DNA from: Paenibacillus psychroresistens
GTDB taxonomy: Bacteria > Bacillota > Bacilli > Paenibacillales > NBRC-103111
Direction of reading: 5' to 3'
Assembly: GCF_009728935.1 (NCBI RefSeq)
Contig: NZ_CP034235.1
Location: 466,501 to 530,500, forward strand
Length of the DNA stretch: 64,000 nt
Shown here piece by piece: positions 9,473-19,098 of this stretch (position 1 is the stretch's first letter; the number at the start of each line of letters is the position of its first letter). The translations under genes were made by a program, and so were the position numbers. The notes beneath the pieces are model-generated. The model was not told where the DNA came from and ran no database searches. It was given only the letters and a program-made list of their open reading frames with translations.

Positions 9473-9506
9473 AAGTTGTGCATACGGCTGGGGGAGGAAT
9501 AAGAAA

Positions 9507-10448
9507 ATGGATAATGAAGTTGCACGGTATAACAAGACAGGCGCTAGAAGCAAGTGGCCACAGCGCTATACGCTGGCAACAATTACGGGAAATATAATCG
9601 TTTACGGATTTTTATTGTTATTGTTCATCGTTACATTTTTTCCGTTCTGGCATATTTTCATTTTGTCCCTGAATGATGCGTCTGACCCAACTTATGGGCA
9701 ATTTATGCTGTGGCCAAGCGATTTCAGCCTGGCCAGTTACAAAACCGTTTTGAGTGATGCAGAAATTCTGAATTCCATCGTAGTGACGGTTGGTCGAACG
9801 GTGATAGGAGTACCTCTTACGCTGGCTTGCGTTTCAATGCTGGCTTATGCACTAAGTAAAAGAGAACTTGTAGGCTGGCGTGGAATTAATTTGTTTTTTG
9901 TATTTACGATGTATTTCAGCGGTGGATTGATTCCCACTTACATGGTAGTGCGCAGCTTGAATCTGATCGACAGTTTCTGGGTTTTTATCTTCCCCGGGAT
10001 TATGAGTATATTTTGGATGATATTGGTTCGCACCTTCATGGAGGGTTTGCCAAAAGAAATGGAGGAAGCGGCACAAATAGAAGGTGCAAATGACATTCAG
10101 ATTTTTCTGAAAATAATTATACCTGTGTGTACTCCGGTACTGGCTACGATTACCTTGTTTTCAGCCATTGGTCATTGGAATGCTTGGTATGATTCTTACA
10201 TTTACACCTATAATCCTGATTTGAAAACATTGTCTGCTGTTTTGGTGAAAATTCTGAATCAGTTCCAGACCAATGACATGTTAAGTGCGTCAGAGCAGCT
10301 TGCCAATGAACAGCGTAAGATGCCGGTATCCAGTGAGAGTATCCGTATGGCAGTTACTATGGTAGCTACACTTCCGATCATCCTTATGTATCCATTACTG
10401 CAAAAGTACTTCCTAAAAGGAATGCTTATTGGGGCAGTAAAAGGCTAA
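9507..10448 (+). CDS. Sugar ABC transporter permease, YtcP/LplC family
   Basis: 313-aa partner permease with six hydrophobic segments and the EAA loop EEAAQIEGANDIQIFLKIIIP at about residue 190. It begins 34 nt after the first permease, with GGGGGAGG upstream. The C-terminal YPLLQKYFLKGMLIGAVKG tail is the classic ending of this family. It forms the membrane channel with the LplB-type subunit. Confidence 0.93.
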   Translation: MDNEVARYNKTGARSKWPQRYTLATITGNIIVYGFLLLLFIVTFFPFWHIFILSLNDASDPTYGQFMLWPSDFSLASYKTVLSDAEILNSIVVTVGRTVIGVPLTLACVSMLAYALSKRELVGWRGINLFFVFTMYFSGGLIPTYMVVRSLNLIDSFWVFIFPGIMSIFWMILVRTFMEGLPKEMEEAAQIEGANDIQIFLKIIIPVCTPVLATITLFSAIGHWNAWYDSYIYTYNPDLKTLSAVLVKILNQFQTNDMLSASEQLANEQRKMPVSSESIRMAVTMVATLPIILMYPLLQKYFLKGMLIGAVKG

Positions 10449-10545
10449 GCGCTACCAATCAAAGATCGTGTTTTCGCCCCTATCCCGTATCTGATATCCA
10501 GTTCGGAATATGGTTGAAATATAAAATTCATAGGAGGGTATCAGA

Positions 10546-12198
10546 ATGAGAAAAAGAATCGTTATGGTAGCGGTACTTGCATGCACTATGCTTTGGAGCG
10601 CATGTAGTGCCGGAAACAAAAATGTGGCTGAAACCGTATCCAAAGTGGAAGAAGTAAACAGTACAACGACGCCCAAAGTGGAAGAAGTAAACAGTCCAAC
10701 GAAGAAGCCTATTACATTAACTTTGTTTGACAAAAATGTGGGTGATCCGTTTACTAACCCTGTTGCACTAGAAATTACAGAGCGTACAGGTGTTTCTATT
10801 GAGGTTCAGCAACCTACCGGTAATCCGGATGAGAAACTGAATTTGATGTTAGTCAGCGGAGATTTGCCTGATATTGCTCTAATTGACAGACGTGAAGCAA
10901 CCTTGAACAAATACATTGCCGGTGGAGCTTTGATTCCGCTGAATGATTTGATTAAGGAGCACGCTCCGAATATCATGAAGCGTTATGGTGACGTGCTATC
11001 CAAAAGTGTGTACGAGGATGGTAAGAATTATTATTTGAACAACTGGTACGGATTGGATCCGGATCCAAACTGGGCAATCAATATGCGTATGGATGTCCTG
11101 GAAGAGTTCGGATATGCCGAGCGCGCATTGGCCGGAGATTCCTTTACACAGGATGAATTTTTGGACTTGCTGAAGAAATTTAAGGAGAAATATCCTGAGG
11201 TAGACGGAAAACCTTCCATACCGATGACAGTGAACGCAGATCACATGCCTACCATAATTGGCTCATTCAAGGCGATGTATGGGATGAAAACTTATTATGA
11301 GCATGATGGCCGTCTTGAATTTGATGTAAGAGATCCGCATTACTTGGAAATGATCAAATACATCAATAAACTTTATTCAGAAGGCTTGCTTGACCGTGAA
11401 TGGGGAATCAATAAAGTTCAAAATTATGAGCAGAAAACGGCCAGCGGACGTGTGTTTGCAACGGCGGGCGGTATCGTGGGTGCTGCCAACGTTGCATTTC
11501 GCACTCAATACGGCGCGGATACAAATAAAATATTCTACGGATTTAAAGTGACGGCCCCAGGCGTTGATCCAGATAAAACAACTTATGGGCCGCGTAGTTC
11601 TTTGGGCTGGGACGGAGTTGGTATTACAACAGCGAATAAGCATCCGGTAGAAACGATCAAATTTTTGGACTTCCTAGCGAGTGAAGAAGGCCAATATTTG
11701 CTGATGTGGGGTAAAGAAGGCATGAACTGGAATATGGAGAACGGTGTTCATAAACCGACACAAGAAGCATTGGATGCAATCAGTGCTGATTGGGCGAAAT
11801 TCTCGAAAGAAACAGGCGCGCGCAAATGGACATGGATGATTCGTAATGGATTGGGCGAAGACGGCACTCCTTATGACTTAATGTTCCGTTACAAAAGAGA
11901 GAAATGGGATCAACATGCACTGAAATCAATGGCAGGTTCCACTTGGGATACCGCGCTTTATGATGATCTCGGTCCAAAGGGAGGCACACCTGACGCATTG
12001 AGTGAGCAAAAAATCAAGGATATTATCGACAATAGCTTCTCCACTATGGTGTATGCAAAGTCACAGGATGAAATTGACGGTATGTATGCAAAAATGATTG
12101 CTGAGTTAGATGCAAACAAAGCAGTAAAAATCGAAGATATTTACACGGCTAACTATAAGGATCGTATGAAATTGTATAATGCTTCTGAAAACAACTAA
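10546..12198 (+). CDS. Extracellular solute-binding lipoprotein, LplA type
   Basis: 550-aa binding protein of the large family-1 type that accompanies LplB/YtcP permeases. A lipoprotein signal peptide ends at the lipobox LWSA-C20, so it is tethered outside the membrane. The linker just after the cysteine carries a tandem 11-residue duplication (KVEEVNS twice), encoded by a 33-bp repeat at 10642-10702. AGGAGGGTATCAG precedes the ATG. The ligand is probably an alpha-galactoside, judging from the two downstream hydrolases. Confidence 0.92.
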   Translation: MRKRIVMVAVLACTMLWSACSAGNKNVAETVSKVEEVNSTTTPKVEEVNSPTKKPITLTLFDKNVGDPFTNPVALEITERTGVSIEVQQPTGNPDEKLNLMLVSGDLPDIALIDRREATLNKYIAGGALIPLNDLIKEHAPNIMKRYGDVLSKSVYEDGKNYYLNNWYGLDPDPNWAINMRMDVLEEFGYAERALAGDSFTQDEFLDLLKKFKEKYPEVDGKPSIPMTVNADHMPTIIGSFKAMYGMKTYYEHDGRLEFDVRDPHYLEMIKYINKLYSEGLLDREWGINKVQNYEQKTASGRVFATAGGIVGAANVAFRTQYGADTNKIFYGFKVTAPGVDPDKTTYGPRSSLGWDGVGITTANKHPVETIKFLDFLASEEGQYLLMWGKEGMNWNMENGVHKPTQEALDAISADWAKFSKETGARKWTWMIRNGLGEDGTPYDLMFRYKREKWDQHALKSMAGSTWDTALYDDLGPKGGTPDALSEQKIKDIIDNSFSTMVYAKSQDEIDGMYAKMIAELDANKAVKIEDIYTANYKDRMKLYNASENN

Positions 12199-12222
12199 GC
12201 ATTAGCAATCCGAAAGAGTAGA

Positions 12223-12250
12223 GGCAGGGTGAGACATTGTGTACCCTGCC
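12223..12250 (+). terminator. Intercistronic stem-loop after the binding-protein gene
   Basis: 8-bp perfect stem GGCAGGGT/ACCCTGCC with a 12-nt loop, followed by CTTTG only. The weak T-run suggests partial termination or 3' end protection, which would leave binding-protein mRNA in excess over hydrolase mRNA. Confidence 0.6.
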
Positions 12251-12296
12251 CTTTGTATGTTGTAGAGCGTGAATTCATTTTTCAAGGAGACAGAAA

Positions 12297-14396
12297 ATGG
12301 CTATTTCTATTGGAGAAAACAATGTTTTTTTATTAAACACAAAAAACTGTTCGTATAGCTTCAGTGTAGATCAGGAAGGGCTGTTGCGGCATCTTTATTG
12401 GGGCGCACGCATAGATACGATTGAAGATTTTAAAAACGAGCCATATGTATGGGAGCAAGGTTTTCATCCCCTCAATGACGTGAAGAGAGAGGAATGTTCA
12501 TCTTTTGGAACCATGCGGTTCAAAGAAACTTCTTTCAAAGTAACTTATGCCGATGGTGTGAGGGACTTCCGCTATCGTTATGTGGGGCACACGATCGAGA
12601 ATGGTGAACTTACAGTACTCTTGGAGGATATGGTGTATCCGCTTCAAATGCACTTGCATTATAAGGTGTATGAAGATGTGGATATCATTGAAAAGCGCCG
12701 TACAGTAAAAAACTGTGGCAACGAAGTAATTTCAGTGGAGCGTTTGCATTCGGGAGAGTGTTCGTTGCCTGGAGCAGGTTGGAATCTGAAAAACTTTAAC
12801 GGCATGTGGAATTCTGATTTTGATGCTTACGAGCAAAGAATAATGGGCGGAAAAACGGTGTTGGAAAGTCTGCGAGGCACAACTGGTCATGTAGCAAATC
12901 CGAGCTTTATTCTGTATCAAAATGCGGGGGAAACATACGGAGAAGTATATTATGGTGCACTGGCATGGTCAGGAAATTTCAAAATTGTATTGGAGCAAAC
13001 TCCCTATGAGTATTTAAATATTTTGGCGGGTATGAGCGATACAGACTTTGAATGGCGATTGACAGGCGGGGCAACTCTGGAAACACCGGCTCTTTATCTG
13101 GGGTATTCTCCGGATGGATTTGACAGAATGTCTAATGCGATGGGCGAGTTCTCCAGACGATATGTAATGCCAAAGCCTATGGCAGCTAAGCCTCTTTCCG
13201 TTTTATATAACTCCTGGGAGGCCACATATTTTGATGTGAATGAACAGGCGCAGGTTCAGCTTATAGAAAAGGCCGCACAAATAGGTGTGGAGCTGTTTGT
13301 CATGGATGATGGATGGTTTGGACAGCGCAGCGACGATCATGCTGGGTTGGGAGATTGGCGGGTAAACGCAGTAAAGTTTCCAAACGGACTGGCACCGCTG
13401 ACCGAAAAGCTGAAGAGCTACGGCATGCAATTTGGTTTGTGGATTGAGCCCGAGATGGTAAACCACGACAGTGAATTGTATCGCGCTCATTCTGACTGGG
13501 TTTATCATTACGCTAGTCGTCCGGTGATGGAAGGACGCTACCAGTATATGCTGGACCTTACAAGGCAGGATGTACAACAATATATCATTGGTGAAATTGA
13601 TCAGTTGCTTACGGAGAATGATATCTCCTATATCAAATGGGATATGAACCGGGGTTTGAGTGAAGTTGCTTCTGCTATGTTGGATCGTAGTGAATTTAAA
13701 AGTATTTGGTACCGGCATACGAAAGGGTTTTACCATATTATCCAATCGTTGAGGGCGCTGCATCCAGAGGTAGAGTGGGAAGCTTGTGCAAGCGGTGGCG
13801 GCCGTGTGGATTATGGCGCGATGCAGTATTTTGAAGAATTCTGGCCAAGTGATAACACGGATCCTCTGGATCGTTTGTCTATTCAAGAAGGATATAGCTA
13901 TCTTTACCCAATCAAGTATATGCGTGCTTGGGTGACGGATTCAGGAAATAATGGAAAACGTGCCATGCCGCTGTTGTTCCGTCTTCATTGCTCCATGTGT
14001 GGTGCTCTTGGGATTGGTCTCAATTTAAATGAGTGTAAGGAAGAGGAATTTGAACTTCTGGAAAAATATGTGGGGCTTTATAAAGAAATTCGTTCAATTA
14101 TTCAGTTTGGGCAATTACACCGACTGGCTTCGTTACCGATGGACGGATTGCAGGCAGTACAGTACGAGAATGGAAAAGAAAGCGTATTGTTTGCATTCTT
14201 AGATCATCCCTCTCGCTGGCGCACGGCATTTACTATTCGTCCAAGAGGGTTGGATGCGAAAACTTGTTATCGGGTAGAAATAGAAGGGCAGCAACAGCAG
14301 AAATATTCTGGAGCGTTTTTGATGAACAGTGGTCTAACTATTACACTGAATCATGATTATGCAAGCTGCATGGTGCGCTTATTGCCGGAAAGTTAA
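12297..14396 (+). CDS. Alpha-galactosidase, glycoside hydrolase family 36
   Basis: 699-aa retaining alpha-galactosidase, close to the usual GH36 length of about 720. There is an N-terminal beta-sandwich (1-290) and a TIM barrel (about 300-620) with the catalytic nucleophile D449 in YIKWDMNR and the acid/base D519 in WPSDNTDPLDR. ACASGGGRVDYG, DDGWFG and GLWIEPEM are further family signatures. A C-terminal beta domain closes the protein. No signal peptide, so it cleaves imported raffinose-type oligosaccharides in the cytosol. CAAGGAGACAG lies before the ATG. Lies in an operon with the transporter and the GH97 gene. Confidence 0.95.
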   Translation: MAISIGENNVFLLNTKNCSYSFSVDQEGLLRHLYWGARIDTIEDFKNEPYVWEQGFHPLNDVKREECSSFGTMRFKETSFKVTYADGVRDFRYRYVGHTIENGELTVLLEDMVYPLQMHLHYKVYEDVDIIEKRRTVKNCGNEVISVERLHSGECSLPGAGWNLKNFNGMWNSDFDAYEQRIMGGKTVLESLRGTTGHVANPSFILYQNAGETYGEVYYGALAWSGNFKIVLEQTPYEYLNILAGMSDTDFEWRLTGGATLETPALYLGYSPDGFDRMSNAMGEFSRRYVMPKPMAAKPLSVLYNSWEATYFDVNEQAQVQLIEKAAQIGVELFVMDDGWFGQRSDDHAGLGDWRVNAVKFPNGLAPLTEKLKSYGMQFGLWIEPEMVNHDSELYRAHSDWVYHYASRPVMEGRYQYMLDLTRQDVQQYIIGEIDQLLTENDISYIKWDMNRGLSEVASAMLDRSEFKSIWYRHTKGFYHIIQSLRALHPEVEWEACASGGGRVDYGAMQYFEEFWPSDNTDPLDRLSIQEGYSYLYPIKYMRAWVTDSGNNGKRAMPLLFRLHCSMCGALGIGLNLNECKEEEFELLEKYVGLYKEIRSIIQFGQLHRLASLPMDGLQAVQYENGKESVLFAFLDHPSRWRTAFTIRPRGLDAKTCYRVEIEGQQQQKYSGAFLMNSGLTITLNHDYASCMVRLLPES

Positions 14397-14412
14397 GGCT
14401 GAATGGATTATT

Positions 14413-14443
14413 AAACTACAAAACTACAAAACTACAAAACTAG
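14413..14443. repeat. 8-bp tandem repeat between GH36 and GH97 genes
   Basis: Nearly four head-to-tail units of AAACTACA (the last reads AAACTAG) in the 77-bp gap. Short tandem arrays like this are prone to slipped-strand length change. No regulatory role can be read from the sequence. Confidence 0.85.
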
Positions 14444-14473
14444 AAAAATACGAATGGACAGGAGATTGGAACT

Positions 14474-17023
14474 ATGTGGGAACTGTATTCGCCTAATAAT
14501 GATGTTAGTATTACGGTTAGTAAAAATTCCGAGGGGGAGTTAGGGTACGCTGTTGAGCGCAATGGCAAAGCGGTAATCGAGCAAAGTAAGCTTGGTTTTG
14601 AAAGTGATTTGGAAAATTTCACAAAGGCCTTTCGTTTTATAAGGGAATCACGTGCTGTTGTTGACGAGACATATTCGATACCAGCAGGTAAAAAAGCAGT
14701 TTATGGGAATCATGCGAATGAGATGACGTTAGAGTTTGAGTGCGGAGCGTATACGTTTGTACTTTGCGCGCGCGCTTATGATGATGGTGCTGCTTTCCGC
14801 TATCAAGTACTGTCCGATGTAGAAAAACCCATGAAAGTAATCCGTGAAGCAACAAACTTCACTTTGGCGGAGGCCTATAATGATTTGTGGTTGCAGCACT
14901 TGACAAGCAGCTATGAAGCTACCTATGATCGTTCCGGATGGGAAGACAAAGAAGGCAGAGATTACGGAATGCCAAGCTTGTTCCACGCCGACAATGGCGG
15001 TTGGGTCATGATTACGGAAGCAGAGGTATATAACACGGACGGCAGCTATTGCTCTTGCCATTTGCGCGGAGCCGGAAATCAAAGCATGTCTTTGGAATTC
15101 GCTCCGGAAGAAATAGGCGCGCCGCTTTCCTGCAAACTGCCGTTTTCCTCACCTTGGCGCGTCATTGCGGTGACAGACGATTTAAACGAATTGGTTAATA
15201 CAACCATAAACTATAACTTGAATCCGCCTTCCACGATGGAAGATACAAGCTGGATCAAGCCGGGGCGTTGTTTATGGGGTTGGTGGGAGTATATGAATAG
15301 TGCACAGCTATACACAGAGCAAAAACGTTATGTGGATTTTGCGGCAGGGATCGGATTTGAAGGACTCACCGTGGATGCGGACTGGGATATTACGTGGCTG
15401 AAAGAGTTGTGCGATTATGCACATTCGAAAGGGATTGTCGTCTGGCTGTGGAGCGCAATGCAGTATATTAATACTCCTGAAACAGCACGGGAGAAAATTT
15501 CGTTGTGGGCAAGCTGCGGGGTAGACGGGCTTAAGGTCGATTTCTTCCAGAACGATTCTCAGCACACGATGTGGCAATATGAGATGATTGCCAATATGAT
15601 GACTGAGCATCGGTTGATGATTAATTTCCATGGGGCAACCAAATGCATGGGCGAAGGACGCACATGGCCGAACCTTATGACGGCAGAAGGGATTTTGGGA
15701 ATCGAACATTATATGTGGAGCGGCTTGCCGGACGCCCAACACAATTGTACGGTTCCGTTTACGCGCAATGTGGTCGGTCCGATGGATTATACGCCGACCG
15801 GTTTTTCGAACAAAAACCGCAATACAACGTTAGCGCATCAAATGGCGCTTTCAGTCGTATTTGAATCAGGCGCTGCGCACATCGCAGCTTCCATTTATTA
15901 TTTGGAAGCGTGGAGAGGGACAGATTTTTTACGCCGCATGAAGCCCGTTTACGATGAGGTAAAGGTGCTGTCTGGATTTCCAGGCCATCATGCAGCCATT
16001 TTACGCCGCTCCAAAGAAGATTGGTTGATTGGCTGCATCACGAACGAAGCTATGATTTTGCGTCTGAAACTGGATTTTCTGCCCGAAGGCGAGTTTGAGG
16101 CTGATATTTACGAGGATGACTCCAGTGGCGAAATGATGAAAGTAAGACGCTGCAAAGTGACTAGCAGGGATGTGATCGAACTACCGCTTAAGAAAAGCGG
16201 CGGCGCCGGCATTTATATCGCCAAAGAGATTTTGTCATTGCCAAAAGGGATTGCTTCTGGCTATATGAGTGATGAAAGATCGGAATATTTGGCGCAAGCG
16301 GCACAAACGCGGCAAGGGAGCGAGCCTGTCGTGTATGAAAATGAACAGGAAGCCGTATTGCTGAATGGCAGTATTGTGTTTTTAGTGAAAACAACGGACA
16401 CGCCTCAAACGATAAGGTTGTTCTACGCAGCAAAAGAGCCTTGGAAGGTGCGCATTAGCGACGGAATCAACGAAGTGGAAAAGGAAATTCCGCAAAGTGG
16501 ATCCGATAAGATATTTATGACGAAAGACGTGGTATTTCCTTTTTCAAGCGGCGAGAGCACTTTGATCATCGAACGTATTGCAGGCTCTGTGCCCGCGTTG
16601 GAAAAAATCCATATTATTGATAACAAACCACAGAAAGAATCGTATATTCCTGTTGGAAGAGGCAGCCTATGTGGTGGTGCAGAATTTGTTTTGGATGCAT
16701 CAGGTGGAGAAAAGGCTACAGGTCTTGGTAATGGAGGCGAGCTTAAGTTTGACCCTATTATGCTGCCGAAGGATGGATATTATTTGTTGCGCTTTGACTA
16801 CTGTACAGGGGAAAGCAGAGACCTCAGTGTAGAAGTGAACGGAGCCAATACGTACAGAACAAATTTGCACAACACAGCAGGCTGGGGTTTCCCTACTTGG
16901 GATATTAAAGATCAACGTGAAATCCGCATCTGGATGCAAGCGGGTAAGAATACAATGCGTCTATACAATGATCAAGGTCGGGCAGCTCATTTATACGGTT
17001 TTGCGCTTACAGCAGATGAATGA
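14474..17023 (+). CDS. Glycoside hydrolase family 97 enzyme with C-terminal beta domain
   Basis: 849 aa. An N-terminal GH97 beta-sandwich (about 1-260) opens with the typical SPNNDVSITV strand. The catalytic barrel (about 265-530) has GLKVDFFQND with D356, the position of the nucleophile in retaining (alpha-galactosidase-like) GH97 enzymes, followed by NFHGATKCMGEGRTWPNLMT and the EG-IE block. After a GH97 C-terminal domain (to about 600) come roughly 240 extra residues whose last 130 look like a carbohydrate-binding beta-sandwich (YYLLRFDYCTG, NTMRLYN). No signal peptide. Ribosome site ACAGGAGAT precedes the ATG. Activity on alpha-galactosides is inferred from D356 and from the GH36 neighbour. 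Confidence 0.9.
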   Translation: MWELYSPNNDVSITVSKNSEGELGYAVERNGKAVIEQSKLGFESDLENFTKAFRFIRESRAVVDETYSIPAGKKAVYGNHANEMTLEFECGAYTFVLCARAYDDGAAFRYQVLSDVEKPMKVIREATNFTLAEAYNDLWLQHLTSSYEATYDRSGWEDKEGRDYGMPSLFHADNGGWVMITEAEVYNTDGSYCSCHLRGAGNQSMSLEFAPEEIGAPLSCKLPFSSPWRVIAVTDDLNELVNTTINYNLNPPSTMEDTSWIKPGRCLWGWWEYMNSAQLYTEQKRYVDFAAGIGFEGLTVDADWDITWLKELCDYAHSKGIVVWLWSAMQYINTPETAREKISLWASCGVDGLKVDFFQNDSQHTMWQYEMIANMMTEHRLMINFHGATKCMGEGRTWPNLMTAEGILGIEHYMWSGLPDAQHNCTVPFTRNVVGPMDYTPTGFSNKNRNTTLAHQMALSVVFESGAAHIAASIYYLEAWRGTDFLRRMKPVYDEVKVLSGFPGHHAAILRRSKEDWLIGCITNEAMILRLKLDFLPEGEFEADIYEDDSSGEMMKVRRCKVTSRDVIELPLKKSGGAGIYIAKEILSLPKGIASGYMSDERSEYLAQAAQTRQGSEPVVYENEQEAVLLNGSIVFLVKTTDTPQTIRLFYAAKEPWKVRISDGINEVEKEIPQSGSDKIFMTKDVVFPFSSGESTLIIERIAGSVPALEKIHIIDNKPQKESYIPVGRGSLCGGAEFVLDASGGEKATGLGNGGELKFDPIMLPKDGYYLLRFDYCTGESRDLSVEVNGANTYRTNLHNTAGWGFPTWDIKDQREIRIWMQAGKNTMRLYNDQGRAAHLYGFALTADE

Positions 17024-17126
17024 ACTTAGCGTAGCATAATGATTCCTGAACATAAGAGCAACTTGTATCTCTTTTGAAGGTTTGTGAAGGCGGTTGCGAA
17101 ATAGTATTAGTTGAAAATGTTGCACA

Positions 17127-17175
17127 AAACAAAGCATTCTTGGGGGATCGAAAGCCGCCCAAGGATGCTTTGTTT
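17127..17175. terminator. Bidirectional terminator between convergent genes
   Basis: Long stem AAACAAAGCAT-CTTGGG paired with CCCAAG-ATGCTTTGTTT (one mismatch), with a 13-nt loop. It lies between the plus-strand GH97 gene and the minus-strand GH105 gene and has A/T runs on both sides, so it can serve both. Confidence 0.85.
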
Positions 17176-17206
17176 CTGATTTGTTATTTGGTAAGCGTAG
17201 CTGGCC

Positions 17207-18232
17207 TTACCATTGTTTTCGAGTAAGAAGTGAGGCTAAGAAGGTTAAAGCAAGCCCTTGGCCCCAGCCTTGAATTCTTTTATAAGAGACGCCCTTATAG
17301 CCTACGCTATCACGCATGACGGCTGTACCTGCAGATACGCCATGCACCGAGCCGTCCTCGCCAATTTGTCCGAGAATGCCTTGGATGCTTTTATTGATGT
17401 ATTTGTTATACATTTTACCACTTGAGAGCAGGGCTGCAGCAATACCTGCTGAGCCTGAAGTCTCGAGATAGGAGGTTGGATCGGTTAAAATGGTGTGCCA
17501 TAAACCGGATTCATCCTGCAAACGCACAAGCGCGGCAAGCTGATCCCGCAAGGAGCCTTCTATTATCATGAAGGAGGGGTGAGTGACATGAATATTCTTT
17601 AAGGCTCTCGCCATTGTAATCGCTGCCCATGAATTTCCGCGCGCCCAGAATATGCCTGACATATGACTCTGCACGGTATGATCCCAGCCATGATAATAAA
17701 GCTGGCTTGTCGGGTCCTGAAGGAAGTTCTCATGACCGTGATATTGTTTGATTCCGTCCTCGAGATAATCTTCCCTTCCCAGAATGACGCCAATCCGCAC
17801 CAGAAAATAGCCAGCCATAAACATCGTATCGACCCATGCCTGCTCTGGAAAATTATAATCCTCCGAGTTCACTGTGTGCTGGAAGATCCCGTCAGCAAAA
17901 CGCGGAGCTTCCATCTTAAGGAAGTCAGCCATCTGTTCGGCGATTTCAATATATTGCGGCTCTTGAGTTACTTTATAGAGTGTAAGCAGTGAATGGCCGA
18001 TAGATACGGCATTGACCGAGAGCTTCGGCAGTCCATCCTCAAGCTGCTCATCGACCCATTTTTTCAGAAGCTCAATATATTCGGCATTTCCTGTGGCTTC
18101 ATAGGCTTCTGTAACCCCATAAAAGGCCACGCCGCCAGGCCAATCCCAATTAAAATCCATCTGGAAGGTGCGGTGTACAACGCGGTCAATGGTCTCTCTA
18201 ATTTCTTGCTCGTTATAATTTAATGCTGGCAT
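17207..18232 (-). CDS. Unsaturated rhamnogalacturonyl hydrolase, GH88/GH105 family
   Basis: 341-aa cytosolic protein with the alpha6/alpha6-barrel pattern of YteR/YesR. The key catalytic Asp lies in QAWVDTMFMAG (residue ~135), with SGIFWARGNSWAAITMA and the GSAGIAAALL helix typical of the family. It removes the unsaturated uronyl residue left by pectate or rhamnogalacturonan lyases, so it works on imported oligosaccharides. Start at 18232 is chosen because GAGGAG lies 7 nt upstream; an in-frame ATG at 18250 has none. It follows the permease genes by 22 nt and is last in that operon. Confidence 0.9.
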   Translation of the reverse strand: MPALNYNEQEIRETIDRVVHRTFQMDFNWDWPGGVAFYGVTEAYEATGNAEYIELLKKWVDEQLEDGLPKLSVNAVSIGHSLLTLYKVTQEPQYIEIAEQMADFLKMEAPRFADGIFQHTVNSEDYNFPEQAWVDTMFMAGYFLVRIGVILGREDYLEDGIKQYHGHENFLQDPTSQLYYHGWDHTVQSHMSGIFWARGNSWAAITMARALKNIHVTHPSFMIIEGSLRDQLAALVRLQDESGLWHTILTDPTSYLETSGSAGIAAALLSSGKMYNKYINKSIQGILGQIGEDGSVHGVSAGTAVMRDSVGYKGVSYKRIQGWGQGLALTFLASLLTRKQW

Positions 18233-18254
18233 GTTAAATTCTCCTCTCATTTCT

Positions 18255-19097
18255 TTAACCTTTTAGTCCGCTTGTGCTTATGCCCTCGACAATATATTTT
18301 TGGAAAATAAAGAATACGACTACAATCGGCAGCAGGGACAAGGTCGCCATAGCGAACATACCGCCCCAGTTATTGATCGACTCTCCATCAAGGAAGAGCT
18401 TTAACGCGAGTGAAACCGGGTACTGGCTAGGTTGGTTCAAATACAATAACGGATTGATAAAATCATCCCATCTCCAGTAAAAAGAGAAAATCGAGGACGT
18501 AATCAGTGCGGGAATAATCAAAGGCACAATGATACGGTAAAAAATACTATATTTACTGCACCCATCAATCTTAGCGGCTTCATCTAGCTCGGGAGGCAGG
18601 GTGCGGATAAATTGCATAATCAAGAAGATAAAAAACGGGACCCCAAAGAAAAAAGGCACAATAACCGGCTTAAAAGAATTCAACCAGCCTAGCTTGGCGA
18701 ACATCACATATTGAGGAACTATAATCACATCATGAGGCAGCATCATGGTCAACATCACGCAGGTGAACCACAAGCTTTTTCCGAAAAAATTAATTCTTGC
18801 AAAGCCATACGCCACTAAGGCAGAGGAGACCACAGCTCCAATCGTGGAAAGAATCACTATAAAAAACGAGTTCATGAAAAAGGTGCCAAAAGTATTCCCG
18901 CCAAAGCCTTTCCAGCCCGAGCTGTAATTGGAGAATTCGAGGCGGCTGGGAATTAAGCTGTAGGCATGCGAGAAGATTTCGCCATTGGGCTTTAAGGAGC
19001 TGGCGACGAGCCAAAGAATCGGGTAGATCATCACTAAACCGATTGCACTGATAATCAAGTGGTAGAGGACTCTATTTAAGCGACGGTTAACGGGCAT
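18255..19097 (-). CDS. Carbohydrate ABC permease, MalG type
   Basis: 280-aa CUT1 permease with six hydrophobic segments and the EAA loop [20 protein letters not shown] at about residue 165. It ends [16 protein letters not shown], the standard MalG-family tail. The start is only 1 nt after the stop of the partner permease (TAG-C-ATG), so the two are coupled. It carries the sugar imported by the binding lipoprotein encoded upstream. Confidence 0.93.
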   Translation of the reverse strand: MPVNRRLNRVLYHLIISAIGLVMIYPILWLVASSLKPNGEIFSHAYSLIPSRLEFSNYSSGWKGFGGNTFGTFFMNSFFIVILSTIGAVVSSALVAYGFARINFFGKSLWFTCVMLTMMLPHDVIIVPQYVMFAKLGWLNSFKPVIVPFFFGVPFFIFLIMQFIRTLPPELDEAAKIDGCSKYSIFYRIIVPLIIPALITSSIFSFYWRWDDFINPLLYLNQPSQYPVSLALKLFLDGESINNWGGMFAMATLSLLPIVVVFFIFQKYIVEGISTSGLKG

Positions 19098-19098
19098 G

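Noticed and set aside
13203..13886. 227-codon antisense frame inside the GH36 gene
   Set aside because: The sense strand has all catalytic motifs of GH36; the antisense frame is a codon-bias shadow.
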